Below are positions 54,892 to 62,980 of a DNA stretch of 64,000 bases, piece after piece. The position numbers were made by a program, and so were the translations under genes. The DNA lies in contig CASFYV010000026.1 in the NCBI GenBank assembly GCA_949298985.1, forward strand, positions 124,001 through 188,000, given 5' to 3'. The notes beneath the pieces are model-generated. The model was given only the letters and a program-made list of their open reading frames with translations. It had not been told where the DNA came from and did not search any database. Within the stretch, counting starts at the first letter, position 1; the number at the start of each line of letters is the position of its first letter. The DNA comes from an uncultured bacterium. GTDB lineage: Bacteria; Cyanobacteriota; Vampirovibrionia; Gastranaerophilales; Gastranaerophilaceae.

Positions 54892-55116
54892 ATGCAAAAG
54901 AAAGAATTATATAAAATCATCGGTAAAAATATTCAAAGAGAAAGGGCTAGATTAGGCTACACTCAAGAGACTTTTGCAGAACTAATGAATGTAAGCTGGA
55001 GCTACGTTTCTAAAATCGAATCTGGGGTATTAAACCTTTCTTTAGGTAAAATTTTAGAAATTTCAGAGTTTTTGAATATAGATTTAAGTGTTTTATTAGA
55101 TATCAAAAATAAGTAA
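54892..55116 (+). CDS. small XRE-family regulator (74 aa)
   Basis: This 74-residue protein is little more than one Cro/CI-type HTH (residues about 10-65: RARLGYTQETFAELMNVS, then SYVSKIESG). TAAGAT ends 6 nt before the ATG and no ribosome site is visible, suggesting a leaderless mRNA. It probably represses itself and the divergent 51-aa gene through the TATATG palindrome. Confidence 0.85.
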   Translation: MQKKELYKIIGKNIQRERARLGYTQETFAELMNVSWSYVSKIESGVLNLSLGKILEISEFLNIDLSVLLDIKNK

Positions 55117-55127
55117 TCTTAATTTTT

Positions 55128-56420
55128 TTAAACTTTAAGTTTTTGAAACAATTCTTCAAACTCAGGGAACGAAATCTTTGTCCATTCGAAACCGTTAATT
55201 CCGATTTCTTTTTCACAAATTAACCCTGCTATATAAAAACTCATTGCAAGTCTATGGTCATGATAACTCTCTAAAAGAGCATTACCTTTTAAAAGACCTT
55301 TTTTACCTCTTACAATAAAACCGTCTTTTGTTTCAGAGATATCTACTCCGATTTTAGTTAATTCTTCTACAAGACACTTGATTCTATCGGATTCTTTATT
55401 TCTTAAATCTTCTGCATTTCTAATTATAGTTTCACCATCAGCTTGGGAAGCTAATACCGCAATAACAGGTAATTCATCAATTAGTCTTGGAATATCTTCT
55501 CCTTCAATTACACAAGCTTTCAAAGAGTCGGTATATTTTATTCGGATATCACCAACAGGCTCGCCTGATAAAATTTGTTCATTAAGAATACTAATATCAC
55601 CGCCCATCCTTTTTACAACATCAATAATACCTGCTCTTGTTAGATTTAATCCGACATTTTTAATTATAAAATCCGCACCTTTAACGATTAATCCTGCAAC
55701 AATAAAAAATGCAGCAGAAGAAATATCACCAACTACTTGAATATCTTTTGCTATGAGCTTTGATGAAGAAACTGTTACTATTGTATTATTTCTGGTAATT
55801 TCTGCTCCTAAATATTCAAAAAGCCTTTCTGTATGATCTCTTGAAATATAAGGCTCAGTGAAAGATGTTTTTCCGTAAGCATTTAATCCTGCAAGAAGAA
55901 TACAAGATTTCACCTGAGCAGAAGCTAGTTTAGAGGTATAATCAATACCTTTGAGTGCTATTCCCTTAATTTTTAATGGAGCATGCCCATCTACAGATTC
56001 AATATTTGCTCCCATTAGACTAAGAGGCTCTATAACTCTCTTCATTGGGCGTTTTGAAAGACTCTCATCACCTACTAAGATAGAATTAAAACTTTGTCCT
56101 GCTAAAATTCCTGAAACTAATCTCATTGTAGTTCCTGAATTTCCGCAATCTAGAGTAAAAAAATCTTTAATTGGAGCTACTAAAACACCGTTAGATTTAA
56201 TTTTTAAAGTTTTATTATCAATAAATTGAATATCAACACCTAAATTTTTGAATAAATTAAGAGTAGAATGACAATCAGCACCTGATGAAAAATTACTAAC
56301 TATACAGTTTCCTTCAGCGATTGAAGAAAACATAACCGCTCTATGTGAAATAGATTTATCAGAAGGAATAGTTATCTCACCTCTTAAAGGTACTTTTTGT
56401 TTTTCTACAGTCTTTATCAA
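55128..56420 (-). CDS. aroA: 3-phosphoshikimate 1-carboxyvinyltransferase (EPSP synthase)
   Basis: AroA is the sixth step of the shikimate pathway to aromatic amino acids. The 430-residue protein has SDKSISHRAVM near residue 20, the PEP-site GNSGTTMRL near 93 with Gly-Thr intact, SAQVKSC, RNKESDRI and DHRLAMS. It is alone on this strand. Confidence 0.97.
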   Translation of the reverse strand: MIKTVEKQKVPLRGEITIPSDKSISHRAVMFSSIAEGNCIVSNFSSGADCHSTLNLFKNLGVDIQFIDNKTLKIKSNGVLVAPIKDFFTLDCGNSGTTMRLVSGILAGQSFNSILVGDESLSKRPMKRVIEPLSLMGANIESVDGHAPLKIKGIALKGIDYTSKLASAQVKSCILLAGLNAYGKTSFTEPYISRDHTERLFEYLGAEITRNNTIVTVSSSKLIAKDIQVVGDISSAAFFIVAGLIVKGADFIIKNVGLNLTRAGIIDVVKRMGGDISILNEQILSGEPVGDIRIKYTDSLKACVIEGEDIPRLIDELPVIAVLASQADGETIIRNAEDLRNKESDRIKCLVEELTKIGVDISETKDGFIVRGKKGLLKGNALLESYHDHRLAMSFYIAGLICEKEIGINGFEWTKISFPEFEELFQKLKV

Positions 56421-56541
56421 AGCTATTTACCTCATAGAAATTTTATCATGAGTATTAATTTTTGTAAAAATTTAATCTTAAAATCTAAAGTTTTAAAAAC
56501 AAAAGCCGATATTAAAAATATAGACTTGGAGTGTGTGTATT

Positions 56542-56898
56542 ATGGAAGTAAACAAAATAAGCTTTTCTATAGGAATTTTTATTCCTCCTATGGATGAGGA
56601 ACATCAACAAATAGCAAGACGCTTAAGAATGTATGGTATAACTCCAAGCGGAAACAAAAATGCAGATAAAGCAAAATTACATGAAATAGAATTAAGAGAA
56701 GCAAAAAAAGAAGACTGTGTTTCAAACAAATTTTTAACAGTAACAAAAGAGGAACAAGAAAAAATCCAAGAAAAAAAGAAAGAAAAAAGAAAAGAAATTA
56801 ACCCTGAAAAATATCCTGACAACTCTAAAGCAATAGAAAATTTAGCTCAACAAAACTTTCTTGCTATAAAAATGAAGAATAAAAAAGAACCTTCTTAA
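56542..56898 (+). CDS. charged lineage protein, unknown (118 aa)
   Basis: I use the ATG at 56542; GGAG lies 10 nt upstream, and a GTG three codons earlier is the alternative. It begins MEVNKISFSIGIF. Residues 65-100 are a Lys/Glu-rich helix, probably coiled coil. No recognised domain. Its stop overlaps the end of kdsA. Confidence 0.55.
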   Translation: MEVNKISFSIGIFIPPMDEEHQQIARRLRMYGITPSGNKNADKAKLHEIELREAKKEDCVSNKFLTVTKEEQEKIQEKKKEKRKEINPEKYPDNSKAIENLAQQNFLAIKMKNKKEPS

Positions 56899-57701
56899 TC
56901 TCTAATCAAATTATAAATTTCATTACATTTTTTGAAAACATTTTTAGCATCAGAAAGAGATAACATATTTGGGCCATCACATAAAGCACAATCAGGATTA
57001 GGATGTATTTCAAAGAATAAAACATCAGCCCCGGCAGCCATCGCACATTTTGCTAAAGTTGGAACAAATCTTCTATCTCCACCGGTAGAATCACCGTTTG
57101 ACCCAGGAGTCTGAACACTATGAGTTGCATCAAATACAACAGGATAACCAAACTCTTTCATAACAGGAATAGAGCGAAAATCTACAACCAAATTGTTATA
57201 ACCAAATGTTGTTCCTCGATCTGTTAGCATTATATTTTTATTTCCGCTATCTTCTACTTTTTTAACGATAGATTTCATCTGTTCAGGTGCTAAAAATTGC
57301 CCTTTTTTGATATTAACAATTTTTCCGGTCTTTGCAGCAGCTACTAACAAATCCGTTTGACGACACAAAAATGCAGGAATTTGTATTATATCAGCGACTT
57401 CTGCAACAATCTCAGCCTGTTCCGGTAAATGAATATCAGTTACAATTGGTAAATCAAACTCTTTTTTTATCAGAGCAAGCATTTCCAGACCTTTTTCAAT
57501 TCCTACCCCACGGTAAGAATTTATAGAAGAACGATTAGCCTTATCAAAAGAAGATTTGAAAACATAATTAATACCTAACTCTTCACAAACCTTTTTTAGT
57601 CCTTCTGCGGTTGTTCTCAAAACTTCCATTGATTCTATCGCACAAGGTCCAGCAAGAATTGTTAACTTATCTTTTCCTATCTCAAAATCTTTAAGTATCA
57701 T
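56895..57701 (-). CDS. kdsA: 3-deoxy-8-phosphooctulonate synthase (Kdo8P synthase)
   Basis: KdsA condenses PEP with arabinose 5-phosphate to make the Kdo precursor for LPS. The 268-residue barrel has AGPCAIES near residue 15, FKSSFDKANRSS near 50, TDRGTTFGYNNLVVDFR near 162 and HPNPDCALCDGPN near 232. The marker shows an LPS-type outer membrane. AAAGGA lies upstream of the ATG. Confidence 0.96.
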   Translation of the reverse strand: MILKDFEIGKDKLTILAGPCAIESMEVLRTTAEGLKKVCEELGINYVFKSSFDKANRSSINSYRGVGIEKGLEMLALIKKEFDLPIVTDIHLPEQAEIVAEVADIIQIPAFLCRQTDLLVAAAKTGKIVNIKKGQFLAPEQMKSIVKKVEDSGNKNIMLTDRGTTFGYNNLVVDFRSIPVMKEFGYPVVFDATHSVQTPGSNGDSTGGDRRFVPTLAKCAMAAGADVLFFEIHPNPDCALCDGPNMLSLSDAKNVFKKCNEIYNLIRD

Positions 57702-57834
57702 AAGGCATTATCCTTTCGATAGTTCAATCATCAAAGCAGGCTGTTAATAGATATTTAATCTTGTCATTTTACCAAATGCCTGCCGATAATATATTCTTTC
57801 TTTTTGAAACTTTTTCTTTTTAGTAAAGAAAAAG

Positions 57835-58839
57835 TTATCCGATATCCCATCTTCCGCAAGTTCCGCCCCAACGAGCGATAATATTACCTTTTATATCACC
57901 AATTTTTTCAACATGGCCAACAGGTTCAGCACCTTCTAAAATTGTGATAACTTCACAATTATTAGAACAACCTGTACACTGACAAGTCACAGATTGGAAG
58001 TTCATATTTCCAACTTCCCAACCCTTAAACTTAGTATCAACTTCTGTATACTGATGATTTTCCATTGCTAATAATGCTGCACCAATCGCACCCATAGTTT
58101 GGTGATTTTCAGGAACAACAATTTTAGTATTCAAAGCTTCTTCAAAGGCTTTTACCATACCTGAATTTGTAGCAACACCGCCTTGGAAAGAAACAGTTGG
58201 TAATAATTCTTTACCTAAAGCCAAATTAGAAAGATAATTTCTAACAAGAGCTTGACAAAGACCATATAATAAATCTTCAACAGGATATCCTAATTGTTGT
58301 TTATGAATCAAGTCACTTTCAGCGAAAACCCCGCATCTTCCTGCAATTCTTGCAGGATTTTCAGAACGAAGAGCTGTTTCTCCAAATTTTTCAATAGGAA
58401 CATTAAGTCTTTGAGCTTGGTGATCCAAAAAACTTCCTGTTCCGGCTGCACATACAGTATTCATAGCAAAATCTGTAACAATACCATCTCTTAAAATAAT
58501 TATTTTACTATCCTGACCACCAATTTCCAAAATAGTTTGTACTCCAGGAATATTAGTACTTGCAGCCACAGCATGTGCTGTAATTTCATTTTTTACAACA
58601 TCAGCTCCAACCAAAGCTCCTGCAAGATTTCTACCTGAACCTGTAGTTCCAACACCTTTTACAGAATAATCACAAATTGCTTGAGATACTATTTGTTTTA
58701 AACCATTCTGTACAGCATCCACAGGTTTACCTGCAGTCTTTAACATATAAGAATCAACGTACTTACCTTTTTCATCAACTAAAGCAAGTTTTGTTGTAAC
58801 TGATCCAACATCTATTCCTAAATATACATCTAAACTCAT
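57835..58839 (-). CDS. BcrAD/BadFG-type activase ATPase with Cys-rich tail
   Basis: This 334-residue ASKHA ATPase is like the activators of 2-hydroxyacyl-CoA dehydratases and benzoyl-CoA reductases, which drive ATP-dependent electron transfer. The phosphate motif is GIDVGSVTTKLAL, then GTTGSGR, EIGGQDSK, the 4Fe-4S-type Cys in CAAGTGSFLD, GRCGVFAESD, and GGVATN. An added C-terminal block has CQCTGCSNNC. Long fused forms (about 1,400 aa) exist; here only the N-terminal part is present. No dehydratase lies nearby; pflA is next upstream. Confidence 0.85.
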   Translation of the reverse strand: MSLDVYLGIDVGSVTTKLALVDEKGKYVDSYMLKTAGKPVDAVQNGLKQIVSQAICDYSVKGVGTTGSGRNLAGALVGADVVKNEITAHAVAASTNIPGVQTILEIGGQDSKIIILRDGIVTDFAMNTVCAAGTGSFLDHQAQRLNVPIEKFGETALRSENPARIAGRCGVFAESDLIHKQQLGYPVEDLLYGLCQALVRNYLSNLALGKELLPTVSFQGGVATNSGMVKAFEEALNTKIVVPENHQTMGAIGAALLAMENHQYTEVDTKFKGWEVGNMNFQSVTCQCTGCSNNCEVITILEGAEPVGHVEKIGDIKGNIIARWGGTCGRWDIG

Positions 58840-58907
58840 CTTTTACCTTCTTCCCTTAATATAAAGTAATTATATCACAAAAGAATATAGGTAAAAGCTT
58901 TTGTTAA

Positions 58908-59654
58908 CTATTTATTACGTTCTTCTTTCATTGCTGAAATTATAATGTTTCTAGCCTTCAAAGCTTCATCATGAGAAAGCGGCGAAACTCCTTTTAAAGG
59001 ATAATCTATACCCAAATTTTCATACTTAGGAATCGCCATATCATGATAAGGCAATACATCCAAAGCTTTTATATTTTTTAATGGTGCCAAGAATTGTCCT
59101 AAACGTTTTAAATATTCTTCCTTATAAGTAATTTCAGGAACAACCACATGTCTTACCCACATCGGTTTATTTATATCAGATAAATATTTAGCAAACACTA
59201 AAATATTTTTATTAGAATGCCCCGTAAGCTTTTTATGTTCTTCATCATCAATATGCTTAATATCTAATAATACTAAACTTGTATATTTTAATAATTCATC
59301 AATTTTACTGGTATCATTTTTATTAAATAATAATCCTGAAGTATCCAAAGCCGTATGAATATTTCTTTCTTGAGCTTTTTTAAACAAATCTGTGACAAAA
59401 TCCATTTGGCATAAAGGCTCTCCTCCTGTAACAGTAATACCTCCTGCACAGAATTCCTTTACACCTTCATATTGTTTTATAATTTCATCTGTAGAAAACT
59501 TCTGATTGTCTTTAAATTCCCAAGTATCAGGGTTATGGCAATATTGACATCTTAACGGACAGCCTTGTGTAAAAACAACAAACCTAATTCCAGGTCCATC
59601 AACAGTACCACAACTTTCAACCGAATGTATATTTCCAAAAACTTGTTCTGTCAT
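58908..59654 (-). CDS. pflA: pyruvate formate-lyase activating enzyme
   Basis: PflA is a radical SAM enzyme that abstracts H from the glycyl-radical Gly of PFL. The 248-residue protein has the cluster motif CPLRCQYC (C-x3-C-x2-C) near residue 32 and the SAM-site TVTGGEPL near 76. It lies about 0.7 kb from the glycyl-radical gene it should act on, separated by a small divergent module. Confidence 0.95.
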   Translation of the reverse strand: MTEQVFGNIHSVESCGTVDGPGIRFVVFTQGCPLRCQYCHNPDTWEFKDNQKFSTDEIIKQYEGVKEFCAGGITVTGGEPLCQMDFVTDLFKKAQERNIHTALDTSGLLFNKNDTSKIDELLKYTSLVLLDIKHIDDEEHKKLTGHSNKNILVFAKYLSDINKPMWVRHVVVPEITYKEEYLKRLGQFLAPLKNIKALDVLPYHDMAIPKYENLGIDYPLKGVSPLSHDEALKARNIIISAMKEERNK

Positions 59655-59695
59655 AATAAATTACCTCTTTAATATATCTCATTATCCAAATTTTA

Positions 59696-59926
59696 TTACA
59701 AAAGTAACTTATTACCAAGCTCAACCTCTAGTTTATTTGACTGCTTAGATAAAGCAGTAACAGTTCTTGTTAATATAACAGATAACGTAGAAATCTCGGC
59801 ACCATTTAAATTTCCACTATCCAGCACCAATTCTTCCAAAATTCTTGCCAAACACTTGACATTCCAAATCTCAATACAAATTTTTTCAAATTTTTTGTAA
59901 AAAAACAGTTGTTCTTTTTTATCCAT
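59696..59926 (-). CDS. small helical protein, unknown function (76 aa)
   Basis: This 76-residue helical protein begins MDKKEQLFFYKKFEKI, with AAAGGTGG 5 nt before the ATG. No recognised family. It is divergent from an HTH gene, with an inverted repeat (TTAAATAAATA / TATTTATCTTTAA) in the shared spacer. It is inserted between pflA and the PFL genes. Confidence 0.6.
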   Translation of the reverse strand: MDKKEQLFFYKKFEKICIEIWNVKCLARILEELVLDSGNLNGAEISTLSVILTRTVTALSKQSNKLEVELGNKLLL

Positions 59927-59948
59927 AATCCACCTTTATTAAATTTTG

Positions 59949-59978
59949 TTAAATAAATATTGGAGTATTTATCTTTAA
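59949..59978. promoter_or_regulatory. inverted repeat in the 76-aa / HTH spacer
   Basis: TTAAATAAATA (59949-59959) and TATTTATCTTTAA (59966-59978) are complementary except for one extra base. A second palindrome, GACA-CATT-TGTC (60013-60024), overlaps the -35 of the HTH gene. Confidence 0.45.
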
Positions 59979-60019
59979 CAAGACAAATACATCTTAAATA
60001 ATATCAAATTAAGACACAT

Positions 60020-60048
60020 TTGTCAACATTCAGACAGAAATGTATAAT
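60020..60048 (+). promoter_or_regulatory. promoter of the HTH gene, leaderless
   Basis: TTGTCA (60020-60025), 17 bp, TATAAT (60043-60048), then 6 nt to the ATG at 60055. Confidence 0.65.
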
Positions 60049-60054
60049 TTAGTT

Positions 60055-60267
60055 ATGGAAAATTTTGTAAAAAAGCAAATAAAATTATTACTTCTTCAAG
60101 AAGATATAAAATTAAAAGAATTGGCGATTTTGATGTCTGAAAAAACTAACAAAAAATATACTCCTGACTCTTTATCGCATAAAATAGGAAGAAACAGTAT
60201 CACATACAGTGAAATGATTTGTATAGCTGAGATTTTGGGATATGAGATTAAGTTTATAAAAAAATAA
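60055..60267 (+). CDS. small HTH DNA-binding protein (70 aa)
   Basis: The protein MENFVKKQIKLLLLQ... has an XRE-like helix-turn-helix (KLKELAILMSEKT, then TPDSLSHKIGRNSITYSEM) and ends IKFIKK. I use the ATG at 60055 rather than the frame from 60040, because the promoter -10 covers the earlier codons. It probably controls itself and the divergent 76-aa gene. It resembles short phage-type or chromosomal regulators, with no closer assignment. Confidence 0.7.
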   Translation: MENFVKKQIKLLLLQEDIKLKELAILMSEKTNKKYTPDSLSHKIGRNSITYSEMICIAEILGYEIKFIKK

Positions 60268-60300
60268 GGTGCTATCAAAAGATAACACCTTATTTAAAAT
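60262..60300. terminator. bidirectional terminator between the HTH gene and the glycyl-radical gene
   Basis: AAATAAGGTG-TATC and GATA-CACCTTATTT form a long stem around AAAA, with T-runs on both sides. The HTH stop codon lies inside it. Confidence 0.85.
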
Positions 60301-60320
60301 TTTATATTTACCTTTACCCC

Positions 60321-60575
60321 TTAGCAGCCGCAGTTGTTTCCTAAAGAACCATGGAATGTTCTTGAAATAACATCGTCTTGTTGTTCTTTAGTTAATTTAA
60401 TAAAGTTTACTGCATAACCTGAAACTCTAACTGTAAGTTGAGGATATTTTTCAGGATGAGCTTGTGCATCTAGTAAAGTTTCTCTGTTGAATACGTTTAC
60501 GTTTAAGTGGTGGCCACCTTTTTCAACATAACCGTCTAATAAATTTATTAAATTTTCTTCTTGTTGAGTTGTCAT
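60321..60575 (-). CDS. separate glycyl-radical domain of pyruvate formate-lyase
   Basis: This 84-residue protein equals the C-terminal part of ordinary [22 protein letters not shown] near residue 12 and [19 protein letters not shown] near residue 48, with the radical Gly in [26 protein letters not shown] follows, then a Cys tail NNCGC. I use the ATG at 60575 with AAAGGAATAA upstream; the frame to 60656 is non-conserved. Unlike E. coli GrcA, which is a spare part, here the upstream PflB has no such domain, so this gene must supply the radical. A 1-2 kb operon with pflB is likely. Confidence 0.9.
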   Translation of the reverse strand: MTTQQEENLINLLDGYVEKGGHHLNVNVFNRETLLDAQAHPEKYPQLTVRVSGYAVNFIKLTKEQQDDVISRTFHGSLGNNCGC

Positions 60576-60598
60576 TTTATTATTCCTTTCTATTGTTT

Positions 60599-60670
60599 GT
60601 GAGGGGTGAAGCGTGAGGTGTGAAGAGCTCTTTAAAAAATTCTCATCACCCTTCACTCATCACTCTTCAC
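60599..60670. repeat. inverted heptanucleotide repeats between the two PFL genes
   Basis: Left arm 60599-60626 is four 7-mers (GTGAGGG, GTGAAGC, GTGAGGT, GTGAAGA). Right arm 60643-60670 is four 7-mers (TCATCAC, CCTTCAC, TCATCAC, TCTTCAC). The arms are mutually complementary with mismatches and form an imperfect 28-bp stem with a 16-nt loop between the PflB body and the glycyl-radical gene. Confidence 0.8.
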
Positions 60671-60685
60671 TAAATTTATTTACCT

Positions 60686-62767
60686 CTATTGGCAAGTACC
60701 TTCGCAACATCCACAATCTAATTGGATATCCAAGTCACCCATAAACACTTCATCTTTACCTAAAGCATTAGGGATAATTGAGAATGTATTTGAGATACCG
60801 TCTTGAGCATCATTGAACGGTAATTTAGCAACAGATGCTAAAGATGCAACTGCACCGTGAGAATCACGACCGTGCATTGGGTTAGCACCAGGAGCTAGAG
60901 GGATACCAGCTTTTCTGCCATCCGGAGTGTTACCTGTTTTCTTACCATATACTACGTTAGAAGTAATTGTTAAGATAGACATTGTAGGAATAGAATTTCT
61001 ATATGTATAGTGTTTTCTAATCATGTTCATGAATTTCTTAACGATATCTACTGCAAATTGGTCAACTCTATCATCGTTGTTACCATATTTTGGATAATCG
61101 CCTTCTACTTCATAATCAACTACAATACCATCTTCATCTCTAATAGTTTTAACTTTAGCATATTTAATAGCTGATAAAGAGTCAGCAACTACAGAAAGAC
61201 CAGCGATACCTGTTGCAAAATATCTTTTTACATCTCTATCGTGTAAAGCCATTTGAGATCTTTCGTAGCAATATTTATCATGCATATAGTGAATACAATT
61301 TAATGTATTTACATATAAACCAGCTAACCATTCCATCATATCTTCATATCTTGACATTACTTCATCAAAATCAAGATATTCAGAAGTAATTGGTCTGAAC
61401 TTAGGTCCGATTTGTTCTTTTAATCTTTCATCAACACCACCGTTGATTGCATATAATAAACATTTAGCTAAGTTAGCACGAGCTCCGAAGAACTGCATTT
61501 CTTTACCAACAACCATTGAAGATACACAACAAGCAATTGCATAATCATCACCGTGAGTAACTCTCATCATATCATCATTTTCATATTGAATAGATGAAGT
61601 TGTGATAGAAATATGAGCAGCATATTGTTTAAAGTTGTGAGGTAATCTCTTTGACCATAAAACTGTCATATTTGGTTCTGGAGCGGTACCTAAATTTTCT
61701 AAAGTGTGAAGGTATCTGAAAGAGTTTTTAGTAACCATATGACGACCGTCAACACCAACACCACCTATTGATTCAGTTACCCAAGTTGGGTCGCCGGAGA
61801 ACAATGAATTGTATTCAGGAGTTCTTGCGAATTTTACTAATCTTAACTTCATAATGAAGTGGTCAATCATTTCTTGAGCTTCTTCTTCAGTTATTACACC
61901 GTTTCTTAAATCTCTTTCAATAAAGATATCCAAGAAAGTAGAAGTTCTTCCTAAACTCATAGCAGCACCATTTTGTTCTTTTACTGCTGATAAGTAACCA
62001 AAATATAACCATTGAATAGCTTCTTTAGCATTTTTAGCTGGTTGAGAAATGTCATAGCCATATGTTTGACCTAATTGTTTCATTTCTTCTAATGCTCTGA
62101 TTTGTTCAGCAATTTCTTCTTTTAATTGAATTTTATCAGGAGTCATTTCACCATCTAAAGAAGCGTGTTGTTCTTTTTTATCTTCGATTAATCTGTCGAT
62201 ACCATAAAGAGCAATTCTTCTGTAGTCACCAATAATACGTCCACGTCCATAAGCATCAGGAAGACCTGTTAAAATAGCTGCGTGACGAGCTTTTCTCATT
62301 TCAGGAGTATAAACATCAAATACACCTTGGTTGTGAGTTTTTCTATATTTTGTAAAAATTTCAGTAACTTCAGGATCTACTTCATATCCATAAGATTTGC
62401 AAGAAGTTTCTGCCATTCTTATACCACCAAATGGTTGTAAAGAACGTTTTAGAGGAGCATCTGTTTGTAAACCAACGATTTTTTCTAAAGCTTTATCAAT
62501 ATATCCGGCACCGTGAGAAGTAATTGTTGATACAATCTTTGTATCCATATCAACAACACCACCATTTTCACGTTCTTTTTTGAATAAATCACAGCATTCT
62601 TGCCATAATTTTGTAGTAGCTTCTGTAGGACCTGCTAAGAAGCTTGAATCACCATCATAAGGTGTGTAGTTTTTTTGGATAAAATCTCTTACATTGATTT
62701 CTGTTTGCCATTTTCCGCCAACGAAATCGGTTGTAGAAGATTGTTTTTCTAATGTTAATTCTGACAT
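60686..62767 (-). CDS. pflB: pyruvate formate-lyase catalytic body, lacking the glycyl-radical domain
   Basis: PFL converts pyruvate and CoA to acetyl-CoA and formate. The ATG at 62767 ([11 protein letters not shown], 693 residues) has GGAGATAAAA before it; a frame to 62812 is leader. The thiyl pair is present in [20 protein letters not shown], followed by [16 protein letters not shown]. The protein ends [16 protein letters not shown] then a Cys tail ([10 protein letters not shown]) where other PFLs continue into the glycyl-radical domain. About 60-65 residues carrying the radical Gly are missing and are encoded by the next gene. Confidence 0.95.
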   Translation of the reverse strand: MSELTLEKQSSTTDFVGGKWQTEINVRDFIQKNYTPYDGDSSFLAGPTEATTKLWQECCDLFKKERENGGVVDMDTKIVSTITSHGAGYIDKALEKIVGLQTDAPLKRSLQPFGGIRMAETSCKSYGYEVDPEVTEIFTKYRKTHNQGVFDVYTPEMRKARHAAILTGLPDAYGRGRIIGDYRRIALYGIDRLIEDKKEQHASLDGEMTPDKIQLKEEIAEQIRALEEMKQLGQTYGYDISQPAKNAKEAIQWLYFGYLSAVKEQNGAAMSLGRTSTFLDIFIERDLRNGVITEEEAQEMIDHFIMKLRLVKFARTPEYNSLFSGDPTWVTESIGGVGVDGRHMVTKNSFRYLHTLENLGTAPEPNMTVLWSKRLPHNFKQYAAHISITTSSIQYENDDMMRVTHGDDYAIACCVSSMVVGKEMQFFGARANLAKCLLYAINGGVDERLKEQIGPKFRPITSEYLDFDEVMSRYEDMMEWLAGLYVNTLNCIHYMHDKYCYERSQMALHDRDVKRYFATGIAGLSVVADSLSAIKYAKVKTIRDEDGIVVDYEVEGDYPKYGNNDDRVDQFAVDIVKKFMNMIRKHYTYRNSIPTMSILTITSNVVYGKKTGNTPDGRKAGIPLAPGANPMHGRDSHGAVASLASVAKLPFNDAQDGISNTFSIIPNALGKDEVFMGDLDIQLDCGCCEGTCQ

Positions 62768-62828
62768 TTTTATCTCCTTTTTTTTCGTCATACTTTGTGA
62801 CAATTTTAACACTTCTAATTTTAATAAT

Positions 62829-62871
62829 ATTATACCGCGTAAATAAAATATTACACAGTTGTTTATACAAC
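62829..62871 (-). promoter_or_regulatory. pfl promoter with a putative activator site
   Basis: TATAAT (62829-62834) has no good -35. The palindrome GTTGT-N4-ACAAC (62858-62871) is centred about 42 bp upstream of the expected transcription start, the class II position for CRP/FNR-family activators. The 5-4-5 spacing fits FNR-like sites, but the half-site is not the FNR consensus. Confidence 0.5.
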
Positions 62872-62932
62872 ATTTATTAAATTTTTATTAAGATTTACAA
62901 TTTTTACAAAAAAACTATTGCATATACTAAAA

Positions 62933-62943
62933 AAATCTGTATA
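62933..62943 (+). promoter_or_regulatory. promoter -10 region of the SprA-like gene
   Basis: TTGCAT near 62918, 16 bp, TATAAT near 62940; the ribosome site GGAGG follows about 25 nt later. Confidence 0.5.
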
Positions 62944-62980
62944 ATAAATAATCTAAAGTGTTAATGGAGGTTATGTGTAT

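Noticed and set aside
60321-60656. GrcA (YfiD)-like spare glycyl-radical protein beside a complete PFL
   Set aside because: The upstream PFL lacks the domain, so the small gene is not a spare within this window. It stays possible only if another full PFL exists elsewhere.
60321-62767. Frameshift or sequencing error breaking one long pfl gene
   Set aside because: Both parts have their own start, ribosome site and stop, each ends in a Cys cluster, and the 110-bp spacer carries heptamer repeats rather than missing coding sequence.
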